From the NCBI RefSeq assembly GCF_043290135.1, contig NW_027464603.1, positions 5,805,501-5,869,500 of the forward strand: 64,000 nt of DNA, given 5' to 3'. The position numbers and the translations under genes were made by a program. Positions 31,920-44,635 of the stretch are shown here, piece by piece. This DNA comes from Rhipicephalus microplus (taxonomy: Eukaryota; Arthropoda; Arachnida; Ixodida; Ixodidae). Below the pieces are notes generated by a model. That model was not told the origin of the DNA, searched no databases, and saw nothing but the letters and a program-made list of their open reading frames with translations. Position 1 is the stretch's first letter, and each line of letters starts with the position of its first letter.

Positions 31920-32392
31920 TCAATTACGGCAGTAACTCCAACAGGGCCAGTGCAAAAATTGGCAATACTTGGCTAGACGAATGTCCACACATGTCTGCCC
32001 AACTCCATCTAGCCATCCTGGCTGAATCTTACACATTATTTTGTGAGTGGTGGCTAGAAAAAACCTACGGAAGCACTCACAGCGCACAGCATAAAGTTCC
32101 TCTGGAGTGGTCCCCTTAATCATCAGTGATGAAAGAGCACCACAGTGTACTGGTAGGCACTCATTCCAGCGGCTTTCAGTGTCACACAGTGACTTGCCTG
32201 TTCTTGTCAAAAAAAGGTTTGGAAGCTTGGGGTGTGCTTTCTCTTTTCTGGGGGCTGCTGCCGCTCCTCCTTTTTCTGCTTAGGATAAACCTGCGCAAAG
32301 TTGCAGACGAGGCCTTTAGAGTTGTAAATATTGACATAAAAATTTTTGCAGAACACGCATTTTCTCGTGGCACACTTAGGAATTCCTTCTAA
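31920..32392 (-). pseudogene. Cysteine-rich reading frame of unknown origin
   Basis: On the minus strand a frame from about 32392 reads GIPKCATRKCVFCKNFYVN, continues to a Lys/Gln-rich stretch, and stops at a run of seven T (about 32210). In the next phase 31920-32210 gives 96 residues with many Cys and aromatic residues (CECFRRFFLATTHKIMCKI, CQFLHWPCWSYC). A frameshift in the T run would join them. TTTTAG directly precedes the first part, as at a 3' splice site. I do not recognise the family; it could be a decayed exon, an unknown transposon protein or chance. Confidence 0.25.
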
Positions 32393-33974
32393 AATTTAAG
32401 GCCTCGTCTATGAAAACATTGACAATCAATCCGAAGATGTACTTGACTTTAGAGGAGCAACTTTTTTATGTACTGTATATAAAAAAGTTCATTCAGCACA
32501 ACCACAACTAAAGTTGCGCACGGAAACAATATTAGCTGGACGCTTTGGGCAGCTTTCATGGCATAGCTTAAGCGAACACTGATCGTGCAACTATACTAAA
32601 AATATGCAAAGATTGCCTGATCAATTTCAAGCAGTACTCAAAGGTACGGCACGAATGAAAAAAGGCCCACAAGGTATTGTCTGTTGAAGCACACAAATCT
32701 GTCGTTCTACTCGTGAGCGACGCACAAAATTCAACATCAGTACCAACCCACTCAGCTGAACGTTTTGAATGGGATTTCTTCATTAAAGACACTGACAAGT
32801 GGCAAGAATGTGTGATTACAGGTGGAAAAAAAAATTCGTGAATTAGACTGCATTCTTATTGCAACTTGAGTAGCATCTCATTTTTAAATTTCATTTAAAC
32901 AGGCTAGAAATCAGTATGTCATGCAGCCTGTTTGTTTGCTGCAAATAGTTTGAGGCTTTAACGTGCAAAGAGATTAGTTGTTAAAGTTACAATATATATC
33001 CATATGACCTGTGCCAACATTATTCGGAGCTACTTACGCAGAAAGTCAACCCTCAAAAACAGCGCTACCATCGTGGCAAACTATGGGAATTACGCACATT
33101 TCCCATTCACGTGAAATGCATGCTTTCGCAGCAAACTGCAGTGCACAAACATATAAGGCTGCCATGCTGATATCCCACTGTGTGCAGCCCGTGTTGTGTG
33201 ACACTTCATAACAATCAGAGATTAAAATTTTCGTAGCACATTCTGCATTACTATTCAGTGTACTCATCAAAGTCATGTCAAACAAAAAGAAACAAGCCCT
33301 AAAACTTATCTTTCAGTACATTATTGTACACTCAACCAGTAACCTTTCCATTGCACAAAAAGCAGCTACTATAAAAATTATATTCGGCGCTTTTAACTGC
33401 TTTATGCTTTAAGCTATGTTAATATGTTAAACGTGTGTCTTGTTTCGCACAATCTGGTCTGCATGAACTCTTGAACCGGGCACCATATATGCTAAAGGCA
33501 GACACAGTTTGAACCAAACCTAGTTTCCTGTTGAGCATCTTTATGCACAAGAAGAACACATCTAAATATAGTTAGTTGATGATAAGGAGCTGAAAACACA
33601 TCGCATTTCACAAGGACGCGCAGAAAGAATACTGGCTGCAGCGTGTGTTTCCTGTCTATTCTCGCTGAGGGTGCAGTTTTCATCTCACCCCAATGCAATT
33701 TCATATTTATAACATTGCTCGATGCATGTTCTTTGTGGCAATAAAATCTGTGATACCGTCATGTCTAGCCCATGTAATGTATTAAAATATAATTCAAGGT
33801 AGCTCGATTCAAAGATAACAAAGTGCATCCAGCACCACGTTCTGTAGCCATTCCTCGGGCAAGTGGCAGAATGATTGATTCTTCTTCAAAACATAACCTG
33901 CCTTACATTCTGTTAGCCTCTTCGATTATAAGATACCTTTTGTCGCAAACACATCAAAATCTACAAAAAGAATA

Positions 33975-34355
33975 GAAGTGTACGTTTAAAGGCTGTTTTT
34001 TTTGTTAAGAACAATATAAAAAAGAACTAACAGACACTACTGTTAAGGAATGTAAAGAGAATATTTTCGGTGGTACTTATAATGTAGTTGTGAAAAATGA
34101 AAAGTAGAAGAAAAAAATATAACCTGCCTTGAAAAGGGACTGAACCTACGACTTTCGAATAACGTGTCCCATTTTCTACAACTGAGCTACCATGCCGGCT
34201 TCCTACCTTCCACTCTGTACGGTATATATGCGCATTTGATTGTGAGAGCGTCAGTCAGCGCTGCCGGTTACCATTATGGCGAGTGTGGGACACATGTATT
34301 CTTTTTGCTTGCGGGCATCACGCAGCACGTGGTATATTTACAAGATAACAACTGA
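33975..34355 (-). mobile_element. tRNA-derived SINE, copy S1
   Basis: Reading the minus strand, GGTAGCTCAGTTG (box A-like, about 34182-34194) is followed by GTAGGTTCAGTCCC (box B-like, about 34137-34150), the two parts of a tRNA-type RNA polymerase III promoter. The downstream part has TAACAGACACTACTG-type sequence that recurs at 36968 and, inverted, in copy S3. I recognise it as an abundant tick SINE-like family; exact ends are uncertain. Confidence 0.6.
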
Positions 34356-34399
34356 CCAATTATTCCTTCTATACAACCTCTGACGCTAAGCCTACCAGA

Positions 34400-34684
34400 A
34401 CAAGTTCCTCACTACGATTGAAAGAAAGAAATGTCCGTTTAAGGCCTCGTTTTTTGTAAGAAACGATATTAAAGAGAACTGAAAATGCTGCTAGAAAAAG
34501 TACAAGGAATAGTATAGGAAGTAACGGTAAGGTAATTGAGGAGATTGAGAAAAAAATAACGTGGAAGAAAAGGTAACTTGTCGTGCACAAGAACAAATCT
34601 TTGACCTTTGAATAATGCTGCTGATGCTCTATCAACTGCGCTACCACGACGGTTATCTCCCCGTTCACTTTATCGAGTATATAT
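34400..34684 (-). mobile_element. tRNA-derived SINE, copy S2
   Basis: Related to S1: minus strand GTGGTAGCGCAGTTGATAGAG (box A, about 34630-34650) and a decayed box B near 34600; the tail on the left has GTCCGTTTAAGGCCTCG and a TTTTTTGTAAGAA stretch as in S1. It ends next to the LTR of gypsy 2. Confidence 0.55.
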
Positions 34685-34871
34685 TGTTACACAAGGCGAG
34701 GTAAATTAATGGGGGTTTTTAATGGGCCCTGAGTCCGCGATCACCGTATAATGATGATAATCTCCACCGCCATGGCTCGTACCCACTCAGAGAGATCACA
34801 GTGGAGGCAACGTTGTCTTCATTCTGTACCCGCGCTTCCCTTGTTTTTCTTGGTAGTGATACTTCTTATCA
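34685..34871 (-). repeat. 3' LTR of gypsy 2
   Basis: On the plus strand it starts TGTTACACAAGG and ends TTCTTATCA (TG...CA). The right border is set by alignment with gypsy 3, whose LTR ends TGTATCA just before the same internal sequence. Length 187 bp. No partner LTR. Confidence 0.65.
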
Positions 34872-34905
34872 TTCCTCCGGTCTCAGACGAAGCCCTCTGG
34901 GCGAG

Positions 34906-36107
34906 TCATTCTTGCATCCTCCGTGTAAACGGCTTCAGGCGGGCAACATGCATCACCTCTGTCTTGCTTGAACGTCGGCCACTATTGGTGACTCGTGCAA
35001 TTTCATAGTTGACCTCGCTGAGACGATGAAGTATCACGAAAAGACCGGCGTAGTGTGCCAGTAGCTTTTGGCTCAAGCCACGTCTGCGTATTGGGGTCCA
35101 CACCTACACTAGATCACCGGGGGCATAGGTTACATGCCTGTGTTGACTGTCGTAGCGAGTTTTGGAGGACTCTTGCGCTGCCAGTGTACGTAGGCAGGCA
35201 AGTCGACGTGTCTCTTCCGCACGACACAAAGTTTCCGCAATTGTTAAATCGTCATGGACGACAAAAGGAAAGATAGTGTCCAGCGTATGTCGAGGTAAGC
35301 GAGCGTAGAGCAGATAGAAAGGGCTGTAGCCTGTCGTTTCGTGTTTCGACGTGTTGAAGGCGTACGTGACGAATGGTAAAACTTCATCCCAGTTTTTGTG
35401 GTCGGAGGCGACGTACATTGACAACATGTTGATCAACGTTCGGTTTGTGCGCTCGGTGAGGCCGTTAGTTTGTGGATAATAAGCAGTTGAGTGTCGGAAC
35501 TTGGAACCACACGAATGAAGTAATGATTCGACAATATCAGCGGTAAATTGTCGTCCACGGTCACTTATTATCACGCGAGGAGGTCCGTGTCGGAGGATGA
35601 CTGAATTCAACAGGAACTCCGAAACCTGGACTGCCGGGCGGAGCATAAGGCAGCCGTCTCGCAGTACCGCGTCAGGTAGTCGGCGCATACAATTATCCAC
35701 CGCTCACCTTTTGAGGAGCGTGGAAATGGTCCCATCAGATCAATGCCGACCTTTTCAAAAGGGGAACCGGGAAGCTTTACAGGTTGCAGGTGACCAACTG
35801 GACCCGAGGAGGGCCGCTTGTGGCTCTGGCACTGCATAGAGCTGGTCACGTAGTTCTTAATTGTCTTGCTCATTTTCGGCCAATAGAGCCGCTGTTTCGT
35901 GCGACTAAGTGTTCGTGCGGTGCCTAGATGGCCAGAGGTGGGGTCATCATGCGTGAGACGCAGAACAGACGTTTGGAGGGACGCAGGAACAACTAGCAGA
36001 AAGCGGGCGCCCGTCGTGGACAAGTTTCTCTGGTAAAGAAGACCATTTCGGAAACAGAATTGGCCTTCGCTTAATGAATTTCTCGCTCCAGGGAAGAGAG
36101 ATTTCAA
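34906..36107 (-). pseudogene. Gypsy 2 integrase
   Basis: Three frames together cover integrase. 35607-36107: zinc domain LTHDDPTSGHLGTARTL and SSMQCQSHK, where the first Cys of the usual CX2C is Ser, then VGIDLMGPFP with the first catalytic Asp. 35104-35700: PPRVIISDRGRQFTAD (second Asp) and YYPQTNGLTERTNRTL (catalytic Glu), then YAPGDLV. 34906-35103: WTPIRRRGLSQKLLAHYAG and VMHVARLKPF, the C-terminal domain, after an in-frame TAG near 35101. Frame breaks near 35650 and at the stop make it inactive. Confidence 0.87.
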
Positions 36108-36425
36108 GCTTGGGTCATTACGCTGCTCAGCGCGAAAGTCATGGCATCGGGAAAGCCAGACGACAGCGAAGCGATAAGGTGGTCAAAGTTATCGCCTTCA
36201 CAATCTGTCGATGGTAGCGGCATTCTGGAGAGGCAATCCGCATCAGCGTGTAGACGGCCGGTCTTGTATGAAATGGTGAAGACATGTTCTTGCAAACGAA
36301 TGGCCCATCGTGCGAGGCGGCCGGATGGGTCACGAAGGTTGACCAGCCAACACAGGGAATGGTGATCTGTGGCTATAGTGAACGGGCGACCATAGATGTA
36401 TGAGTGAAACCGTTGCACGGTGCAT
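36104..36425 (-). pseudogene. Gypsy 2 RNase H, C-terminal part
   Basis: VQRFHSYIYGRPFTIATDHH starts the segment; TDHHSLCWL holds a catalytic Asp and TGRLHADADCLSRMP the end of the domain. The N-terminal part with the first Asp and Glu is missing because the element is truncated here. The following integrase starts four bases upstream of the stop. Confidence 0.85.
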
Positions 36426-36584
36426 TCAACGCAGGAGCTTCAGTCACGCTGCCAGCTGGTAATAAGATCACATGCTATGTGAAGCCAATAGAAAAGAAAA
36501 AGTGTCCCAGACAACCATGATGACAAAAAGTGGGGCTGACTAACTCTTCTAGGATTAGGTGCACATATACACCGTACAAAGTGA

Positions 36585-36800
36585 AATGGGTGTTAGCTGC
36601 TGCGGAAGCACAGTTGGCAGAACACCGCACGCTTTATTTGTAGGTCGCAGGTTCAGTCCCTCGACATGACAAGTCATCTTTTTATCTGCTTTTTTTCTTG
36701 ACAATTACTTTACAATTACTTCCAATAATAGACCCTATATTCCCTTGGCAACATTATGCGTCTATTATTTCTGAAAAAATCTAAAAGTCACATGAGGTGG
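36585..36800 (+). mobile_element. tRNA-derived SINE, copy S3
   Basis: Plus strand: GCACAGTTGGCAGAACACC (box A-like, about 36607) and GCAGGTTCAGTCCC (box B-like, about 36647), followed by a T-rich tail with CAATTACTTT and ATAGACCCTATATTCCC, the reverse complement of the S1/S4 tail type. Orientation is opposite to S1 and S2. Confidence 0.55.
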
Positions 36801-36904
36801 CAATAGTGTACGCTTCCACCCAAATACACGTACACGAACACACGCACAACTAATTTAAAACAAGTCACTCACCATTAGGATGAATGAGACTCACTGTTTC
36901 AGAA

Positions 36905-37080
36905 TATTCAGCAAAGGGAAGAACTCTAAATTTAGAGGCTATTTGTTTTTCCTGAACACGTTATATTGAGAACTAACAGACAATAATGCCAAACAATCTA
37001 CAGGTGATGTAGCTAAAGTAGTTGTAACAAAATTGTGAAAGAAGTGACCGAAAAGATAGATTTGCCACAAGTTCCTAATA
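36905..37080 (-). mobile_element. SINE fragment S4 (tail part)
   Basis: TTGAGAACTAACAGACAATAATGCCAA-type sequence (36967-36993) matches the tail of S1. The tRNA-like head is not recognisable. Confidence 0.4.
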
Positions 37081-40000
37081 CAAACATGTTTTTAACAACT
37101 GCATTAAATTTACTTGTCATAGCACACCTATATTTATCTTGGTGGTGTCGTCTGTTAATTCTCATTATTAGACAGGTGAGTGGGCCAACAAAGATATGGG
37201 ATTGATACTTTTTTTGAACACCAAATTTTGTGAGTACCTAAAACAGCGGAAGCTGCCTTGAGTATGAGCAGAATATTTAGGTGGAGTGAAAAAAAGGACT
37301 CGCATTTTTACCAGGCTTTCTAACACATTTTGAGACATGAAAATGTATGCAGCCAGTGTTGTTAAGTACTAATATTTTTGTCACACTATGCTCTGTAGCA
37401 GGTGTAGTTAGCCTAGTGATAGCAATGCATTATTCAAGCATGTAACCGGGTGCGTTCACATCTAAGGTGGCATATTTTAAAAGTAAACCTGCTGTATGGC
37501 AAAAAAATTAGCATTTATTATACCGACTGGGTAAGCGCACCATTTGCATAAAACCAAAACGTATAAAGTGATTCACGCATTATACCTATGTTAAGCAATT
37601 TTAGCAATACAGGGCAAAGTGACAACGGTTTGATTAAATACCCCTGTCTTTATAACATGCATGAAAAGCACGATACCAGAATATTTATAGTGTATGTATA
37701 GTCGAGACTACTAGACCCTCTATTCACCTTTTACAAGCAGGGTGTCTCCTTCACGTTTAAAGGGCAACCACTTAGCCTTTCCCTGGGGTTTTCTGTGATT
37801 TTTTCCTGAATTTTGGATATCATTAGGACTGCTTTATATTCAATAGATTTCGCTTACACATTGAAACCTTGTTCAGTATGTAACAGCGATAAAAGGTGCC
37901 AAACCACCTCCAAATCTTTTTACCATTTCAAGCAATTACGTGTAACAAGTTCAAAATAGTGTCCTAATCAACAATGACAACTGCAGCAGCCCAACTAGCT
38001 ACGGGGGCATAAAAAAGTTGCTAGAAAGAATTCCTTCTACTCTTTGTGCCTTTTGGTAGTGTTCAGCCCTTCAGTGCTCACCTTACGTCAACATTGTTTG
38101 AAATACGTTTTTGTGTGCCCACTGCTCTTGCTCCTTGCACAGTGAAGAGGAGGAAAAGGCAAAGAGAAGAGACAAGCCAATGAGTGAAGCATAGCGAAAA
38201 AAAGCAAATTAAGCGAGGACCTCATTTGTATCATCCAATGTGTGTAACATTACTATTGCGTCAGCATATAGAAAAAATATCACAGCTATGCATTCATTGT
38301 AGACACATACACAGCGCAACACCACGACAAAATTTCAACCTTGTGTTGGTTTAGGATTCCTTGTGTTGGTCTAGGTTTTTTTTTAACAAGCTAGAGATAT
38401 CTGTATTTGTTGGACACACACTAAGACGCAGTGATATGTGATATGGTAATCCCAATTAAAATGCACGTCATATGCCTTTATTGTTTGTGTGGCCACAAGT
38501 AATTCTAGTTGCAAAGCCACATGGCACAGCCTAAACAAACGTCACCAACCGCTCCAATCTGAACTTGCGTTTGCTGCATGCCCATTACCAATACAGCCAC
38601 AAATAAACAGTTGAATCAGTATATAGATGTGCCAGCGTATGCTAAGGACAGAGTCTGAAGGGTATTTTGTCATTATTGACATCAGTTATTTGTTCAAGAA
38701 CACTTGCTGTCAAACACAAATACAATGCTCTCTAAGCATCAAGACCCAAATGTAAAAAAGTGTCATTTTAAAAATGACATGCCACACAGTAGAAGGTAAT
38801 TACTTGATATACTTGGGATGTAAGCTACGCAGAAGAGGTGCTGCCATACTATTGTTTTCCCTGTGTTGCAACCTGCTTGCTTTACTCACCCAACACATCT
38901 GCAAAGATGCCATGAAAACCTCAAGCAGCTGATGCAGCATGGACGAACACATGTCCAGGGATTCCACCATTCATACTGACTAAGCAGCCCTGAAGCCTCC
39001 AAAGTACTGCAAATGTTTTTTTAGGGTAAATAGAGTTTTATGCAACGTTTTTGGTTTGCAAATATGCATTTAGATGCATAACCACTCTATAGGAAGCTTG
39101 CATGATATTGTGCTGGGTAGCAATACAAATGCCAATATCAAGTAAGCCTCCCGGCCGGCTGCTTTTTTCTCTCTAATCATAAAAATAATCAATCTATAAT
39201 TAGCGTTGCCCCGTTGTGAAGTGCTACTGGCAGTGTGGTGAAGAATTAAAATGTATTTCAAACACATTCGAATGAGTGCATGTAAGCATGCAATAGCCTT
39301 TGTTAGTTGCTCAAGAAACCAGTATTAGGTTTTGCTAAAACCCATTTTTTATAAGCATCATTCATTTCGATATTTAAAGTTGAGAGCACTATAGGAAAGA
39401 ACCTGGATTCACGAATAATCAATGATTACTTGTATTGTACTGGTATGAATGCAACTAACTGTATATGAAAAGATAATTTTTTGCTTGAGCATTTAGTGTT
39501 CTGAACACTATTGCACTTGCCAGCTGCATCTTGTCTGAAACAGCGGCAAGCTGGGTAGTTTCTATGAATGAGTACTAATGAACACTGAGAAGTAACAACT
39601 AGAGACACCAGTACGAACAATACGGGACAAGCACAGACGGCCAACTGGTTAATTCATTGCACAAAAGTTCGCCTGAATATCAGTCAGATAACTCGTGCAA
39701 TGAAGGTCCAGTTGGAAATAAACAAGTTACGAAATCAACATTTCCTGCTTTTTCTAACTGGACCCTCTTTCACATGAGGTATGCAGCAACAAGCCTCTAC
39801 TGGGGTACGTCATAGCATGATGTCACTGGCGCACGCGCACGAGAAACGTGTGGCTGGCAAAACACTATGGCTGGTGGCTCAGCGTGGTACAGTCGTGTGG
39901 TGTCTTAATTTTTTAAAGTTTTATTTTTTTAAGTTTTAATTTTTTTCTTTTCCAGATCTTTAACTTCACGTTACAATGGCAAGATTAGTTGTAGTATATC

Positions 40001-42255
40001 TCAGCAAACATCTAGCTGGGTGGTAAACTGCGTGATAGAATATTTGCTACGCTGGCTATTTATCTTGAACAAGTAAGCACACGTGGCGGCCTGTGCGAGG
40101 AACAGCGGCATCATCTTCAAAAATGTGCATTATTGATTGCGGCATGCAGTGTGCATTGAAAAGCATTGAGAATATTGGTTCACCAACTGAGAAAATTTTG
40201 CATGGTGTGTGCAGTGTGAATAACAATGCGTCTTCTCTGCAAAAACCTTAGCACTTGTGGCAGTGCCCGGTTGTTGAAAAAACTAGATTCGACATTTTAG
40301 TCAAAGTAAATATGCACTTGACGTGATCACCTGCGAGTGGGTACAAATCGGTGTGTGCGCTGTGTTCAGAAAAAAAAAGCATGGCCACCAAGTTGGAAGG
40401 TACCATTTGTTGAAGCTGCATGTATGAATCGCCGCGACGAGTACGCAAGCCCGATAAATGTATAACTCGTTTTATCGAAGGCCTCATATGTCTGCAAGTA
40501 ATAAGCAGAGATTCTTGTTTCACATGTACTATTTACCTTTACTACTCGATATACATAAAGTTACAACGCACACTACAAGTTTCTGCGTTAGGTCTTAAAG
40601 GAGCAATGTAAATATGCAAATAGGTTGTAAGTGTCAGATGCAGTGATGTAACGCCGCAAAAGATTATGTATATAATTAGGCTACAGATTTAGAATCGCAT
40701 ACATCTCATTGGGCTATCAGGAACGTCACCAACAACTTCCTTTCCAATCAGTCCTTGCACCGAGGGAGGGAATGGCTGGCGCGGTGCTCGAAGTGACGTC
40801 ACACAGTTTGTAAACATGGAGAGGTTTCTCACTTAGGCAACATTTTGCACAATACATTTTTCAAATGACAGACTGTACTCGTCAAACATTCATCATACTG
40901 ATGTCTCTTGTTCTTACTTTGGGCTGTGAATTACTAAGCATTTAGTCACCATGATCTTTAAAAGCTAATTCCAGTGTTCTCTCTCATATTGCTGACAACT
41001 ATGTCGTTGCATAAATTGGGCAAAAAAGCAGAGCAGAATGACTGTCACAATAAATACACCAACATAGGTATTCTCCTGCAAACAAAAGTCGGCACTGCAA
41101 CTTTCATTACCCGTCTTCCTTCTCTCTTTGCCTTGTTTGTGCTGACACAGCCAGACACCTGATGAGTTAGATGAGAAAAATTAGTGCATCAAAACTATGA
41201 GTGCTTGCATCAGCAACTACACAACAACGTGATAACGACACCCCTGCCCCACAGCAGCGAAACATATTTTGAACATGCTGGCAGTACATTGTTTTATAAA
41301 AAGCATTTCTGGCAGATTACAAATTCTCACATTGTGCATGCAAGTTTTCTTTAAAGTCAGGCGTACCTTGTAGGTGCTTACCGGTACATTTTTAGTTACC
41401 AGCAAAATCATCTTGCAGGTACACATACAGATTGCAGGAACACCTCTCTCTCTCTACACTAGGTACACAAATTATAACGTTTAACAAGCATACGCCACTG
41501 TTTAGGGGCATAATAACGCTCCACCGTGAACGTATGCTTATCATACCCACTTAGGCGGTTGGCTAGAAGAATCGAGCCAAGTTACAAATTGTATCACCCA
41601 CGAAAGTGAACAAAATGCTGCTTTGCATCAAAGGACACTGCTGGCTTCGTTTAATCAACAGCGTAGCGAGTGCCGTGTGCTTCCTCCTCCCTACATTGCA
41701 GATATGAAAAAATCGATCACCACACACATGCATGTTGTCGCAGTTGTCGCTAATTAGCTCCAGTAACGCCGCGCCAATGTGCCATGGCTCCGCTAAAGTT
41801 AGCGTTGTCAAAGCGAATCGGTAACCGCACTCGCAAAGGCGCGTAAGCCTGCCGTTTCACGACGCCTCGTTAGAGTGCGGTAACAAACACTTGCCCTCAG
41901 TGGCATACTTATTCTAGATGATAACGTGTCCCCCTTACTTTTAGTTTCTTTCACACTGTCCTGAGGGAGCGACCGCAGGCGTCAGCCGTAACCTCGGAGT
42001 CCTTCGAGCACCCGCACAATCCGCCGATTCCTCAAATGAATCGCACTTGTTCCACACTTGAAAAACCGCGGGAACAGCGCGCAATCTTTGCACACTGCAC
42101 GAACGAGGAACGACGCTTTTATGTGTGAATTTAATGCTTCGAGCTCACGTGTGTAGCAGTGCAAACAAACAAGAGACGCACGGTGAAAGCATGCCCAAGG
42201 AAACAAAGAAGGCAAGCTTCTTATTGCTTTAGTTGTGGTTGGATTTGACTTGAAT
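37081..42255. other. AT-rich intergenic sequence without recognisable features
   Basis: No domain, RNA gene or clear repeat was found. The part from about 41640 to 42240 is less AT-rich with CpG-bearing words. A minus-strand frame at 41982-42215 contains two CXXC pairs (CLHC, CKDC) but I do not recognise it and regard it as unsupported. Confidence 0.55.
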
Positions 42256-42269
42256 ATCTGTGTGAGGAA

Positions 42270-42511
42270 TGATTGATTGATTTGTGGGGTTTAACGTCCC
42301 AAAACCACTATATGATTATGAGAGACGCCGTAGTGGAGGGCTCCGGAAATTTTGACCACCTGGGGTTCTTTAACGTGCGCCCAAATCTGAGCACACGGGC
42401 CTACAACATTTCCGCCTCCATCGGAAATGCAGCCGCCGCAGCCGGGAATCGAACCCGCGACCTGCGGGTCAGCAGCCGAGTACCTTAGCCACTAGACCAC
42501 CGCGGCGGGGC
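42270..42511 (-). mobile_element. Ruka: Ruka SINE, copy 1
   Basis: The minus strand starts with GCCCCGCCGCGGTGGTCTAG, a tRNA-like head (box A GTGGTCTAGTGGCTAAGG; box B GCGGGTTCGATTCCC), then a body with GTTAAAGAACCCCAGGTGG and a tail of AATC repeats. It is flanked by the exact 14-bp duplication ATCTGTGTGAGGAA (42256-42269 and 42512-42525). I recognise it as the tick SINE Ruka from memory of the family. Such SINEs are transcribed by RNA polymerase III and moved by LINE proteins. Confidence 0.9.
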
Positions 42512-42529
42512 ATCTGTGTGAGGAAAAAA

Positions 42530-43339
42530 AAACATCTTTCACTGCAATAAACTAAAAAAACGTATGTTATTTGGCAAACTAACTTTATTAATAAAGGGGT
42601 ATTTAAAGAAATAAGCTACAAACTATAAATATTTTCTCAGATTTTTGTTTCTGTTCTAGCAGACGACCACCTCCTACTGCTTCTACGACAGACGTAGTAT
42701 GGTTTCACGTTCGGTGCGTGTCGCCGACGCAAAGCTCTACAGTATTCGTATCAGAGTTCTCAATTTTCAAGCATAGAATAACTACAAAGCAGTAACGTTT
42801 TAACATAGTGCAGCACGCGATCTTTCAAGGCATGATATACCTTTGATCTGAAGCAAATTGAAGCAAGCCAGCTGGCGCAATCATCTCATGTCGCCGCTAC
42901 GCGAGGCACGGTCGTGGGCATCAGCGTCGTGCCCCGCGCTCGATTTGTCATCGAGTGAGAGAGCTACTAAATGGAACACAGCTAGATGCAGTGATTAATG
43001 ACGTATCACTCCAATTTCCTGCGGTGGCTGTCTCAATCGCAAGAGAGCCCCGGGAAACAGCCTTCGACTGCTCAAGCTTGAGTGCGGACGTAAAAATTCT
43101 TATTTTCATTCGCGAGAAAGCGGCAATCTATAGACGAAAGACATTCGAAAAGCATGTGGCATAGATACAATCACAAAACATATGCACAGAATAATAAATA
43201 CGATCGCATATTGTACATGAATATGCCAACACATGTCCTATAAACAGCAAGTTTGTATCTATAGCTTATATAAACCAACTGCTTCCTGTATGCGAATGAC
43301 TTAGCATTCTTTCATCGGTACTCACGCGCATCGAATGCA
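42530..43339. other. Sequence between Ruka and the Tx1-type LINE
   Basis: No supported gene. Part may be the LINE's 5' untranslated region, since ORF1-like sequence starts soon after. Confidence 0.4.
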
Positions 43340-43345
43340 AGGATC

Positions 43346-44549
43346 ATGTGCTCCATAGGAGGAGTATTTGCGGCACATACTAGCCGCTGTAGCAGGATGA
43401 CCAAAGACCAAGACGCAGGATACGAGATCATTTTGCCACCACTGCCCAAGAGACACGTCACGCAAAACACTGTGTTTTTACACGGTAATGTGCGTGGCAG
43501 ACTGTATCGAGTAGAAGATTGCCGAGATGCGCTCGGCCCTACAGGACTGCTCCCAGAGGTTTTGGTACTGGGGCCTACCTGATAAATCTTGTAATGGCAG
43601 TCACCATGAACAACGCAGACGGTACGAAACGCTTGCTGGACGTGAAGAACCTGAAATTCAAGGGGCGATGCTGCATCATCGTAGACCCCAGGATCAGCAG
43701 GTGCGGCTGCGACTTCATTGGCTGCTGTAAGGCGTCAATGATGAAGGCGTGCGAAGGGCGTTGGCAGCTTTTGGGAAGGTCGTACAAGTCAACCGGGAGC
43801 ATGGTCGAGTTCACGGAGTCAGCGACAAGAGGTTAACTACTCGGCTTGTGCTTCTTAAACTCAAAAGTGGCGTGAAGGTTGAAGATCTCCCACATCAAAT
43901 CAGGGTGGCAGGCGAACTGGCACTTGTGGTTGCACCTGGTCGGCCAATGCAGTGTCTGCGCTGCCAAGGTACCGGCCATGTCAGAAGAGAGCGTAAGGTA
44001 CCCCGATGCTCGTGTTGTCGGCGGTTTGGCCACAGCGAAGATGAGTGCATGCGTACATACGCATCGGCTATCCGATCAGCTGAAGGTGAAGACACAGCAG
44101 AATATGGGAAGAACGCGAACGAGGCTGAAGACGCGGCGAAAAGGGCAGATGACCCAGATGCTTCAACAGGCATAGCTACAATGACGGGGGGTGATGGACC
44201 AGCAGTACAAACAGACATAGCATCTGGGGAGGTTACTCAAGAGCCAGCCGGCCAAACCGAGGAAGGCTACACAAGCACCCCATCTAAGGAGCCTGAGCCG
44301 GTGAAATTAACCGAACTTCCAATGTCGACTGAGTGTACCAGTGGTGGGGCAGCAAACAAAAAGCCCCACGAACAGTCTGCAGGGCGGCGTGAGGTGTCCA
44401 GTAAAAACCATCAAGAAGGGCTACCTGCGAAGGTGACATCATTCCGACGCAGCAGCACAATGCTGCGTCCCAACCTGATTTCGGACAAACACTGGCCACC
44501 TTTGTCATCCAGTGGCACGGGTCCACCTGGAGGCTACAACGGTGTCTAG
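43346..44549 (+). pseudogene. Tx1-type LINE ORF1
   Basis: Frames shift between 43346-43582, 43519-43836/43527-43730 and 43749-44549. Readable parts: MNNADGTKRLLDVKNLKFKG and an RNA-recognition-like region, LVLLKLKSGVKVEDLPHQIR, and zinc knuckles CLRCQGTGHVRRE (last Cys changed to Glu) and CSCCRRFGHSEDEC. The last 266-residue segment ends with a long hydrophilic tail rich in Glu, Pro and Ser, stopping at 44549. The protein would coat the LINE RNA. At least two frameshifts break it. Confidence 0.75.
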
Positions 44550-44635
44550 CTCTATGCTAGATGCTGAAGGTAAGCATCATGCCCCGGGCTAACTTCTTCA
44601 TGGTGTAGGCATGGCTTCTGCACTAAAACTTTGAG

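Larger units (their letters stand above)
28839..33970. other. AT-rich intergenic sequence
   Basis: No supported gene. Many A/T runs and short frames without domain signatures. Exceptions listed separately: the fold-back at 30905-31095 and the cysteine-rich frame at 31920-32392. Confidence 0.6.
34685..36425 (-). mobile_element. Ty3/gypsy element 2, 5'-truncated
   Basis: Minus-strand gypsy that retains the end of RNase H, integrase and the 3' LTR. It begins abruptly inside RNase H near 36425, with gag, protease and RT absent. Sequence just inside the LTR (CAGACGAAGCCCTCTGGGCG) matches gypsy 3 at 53832-53851, so the two belong to related families. Confidence 0.87.

Noticed and set aside
34130..34200. 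A functional tRNA gene
   Set aside because: Only box A- and box B-like parts are present and the cloverleaf does not close; the sequence extends into a SINE tail.
41982..42215. 77-codon minus-strand frame with two CXXC pairs as a zinc protein
   Set aside because: No family recognised and too short; CpG-bearing composition alone can give such a frame.
42420..42510. A functional tRNA gene in Ruka
   Set aside because: tRNA-like head of a SINE with target duplications and a repeat tail, not a free tRNA.
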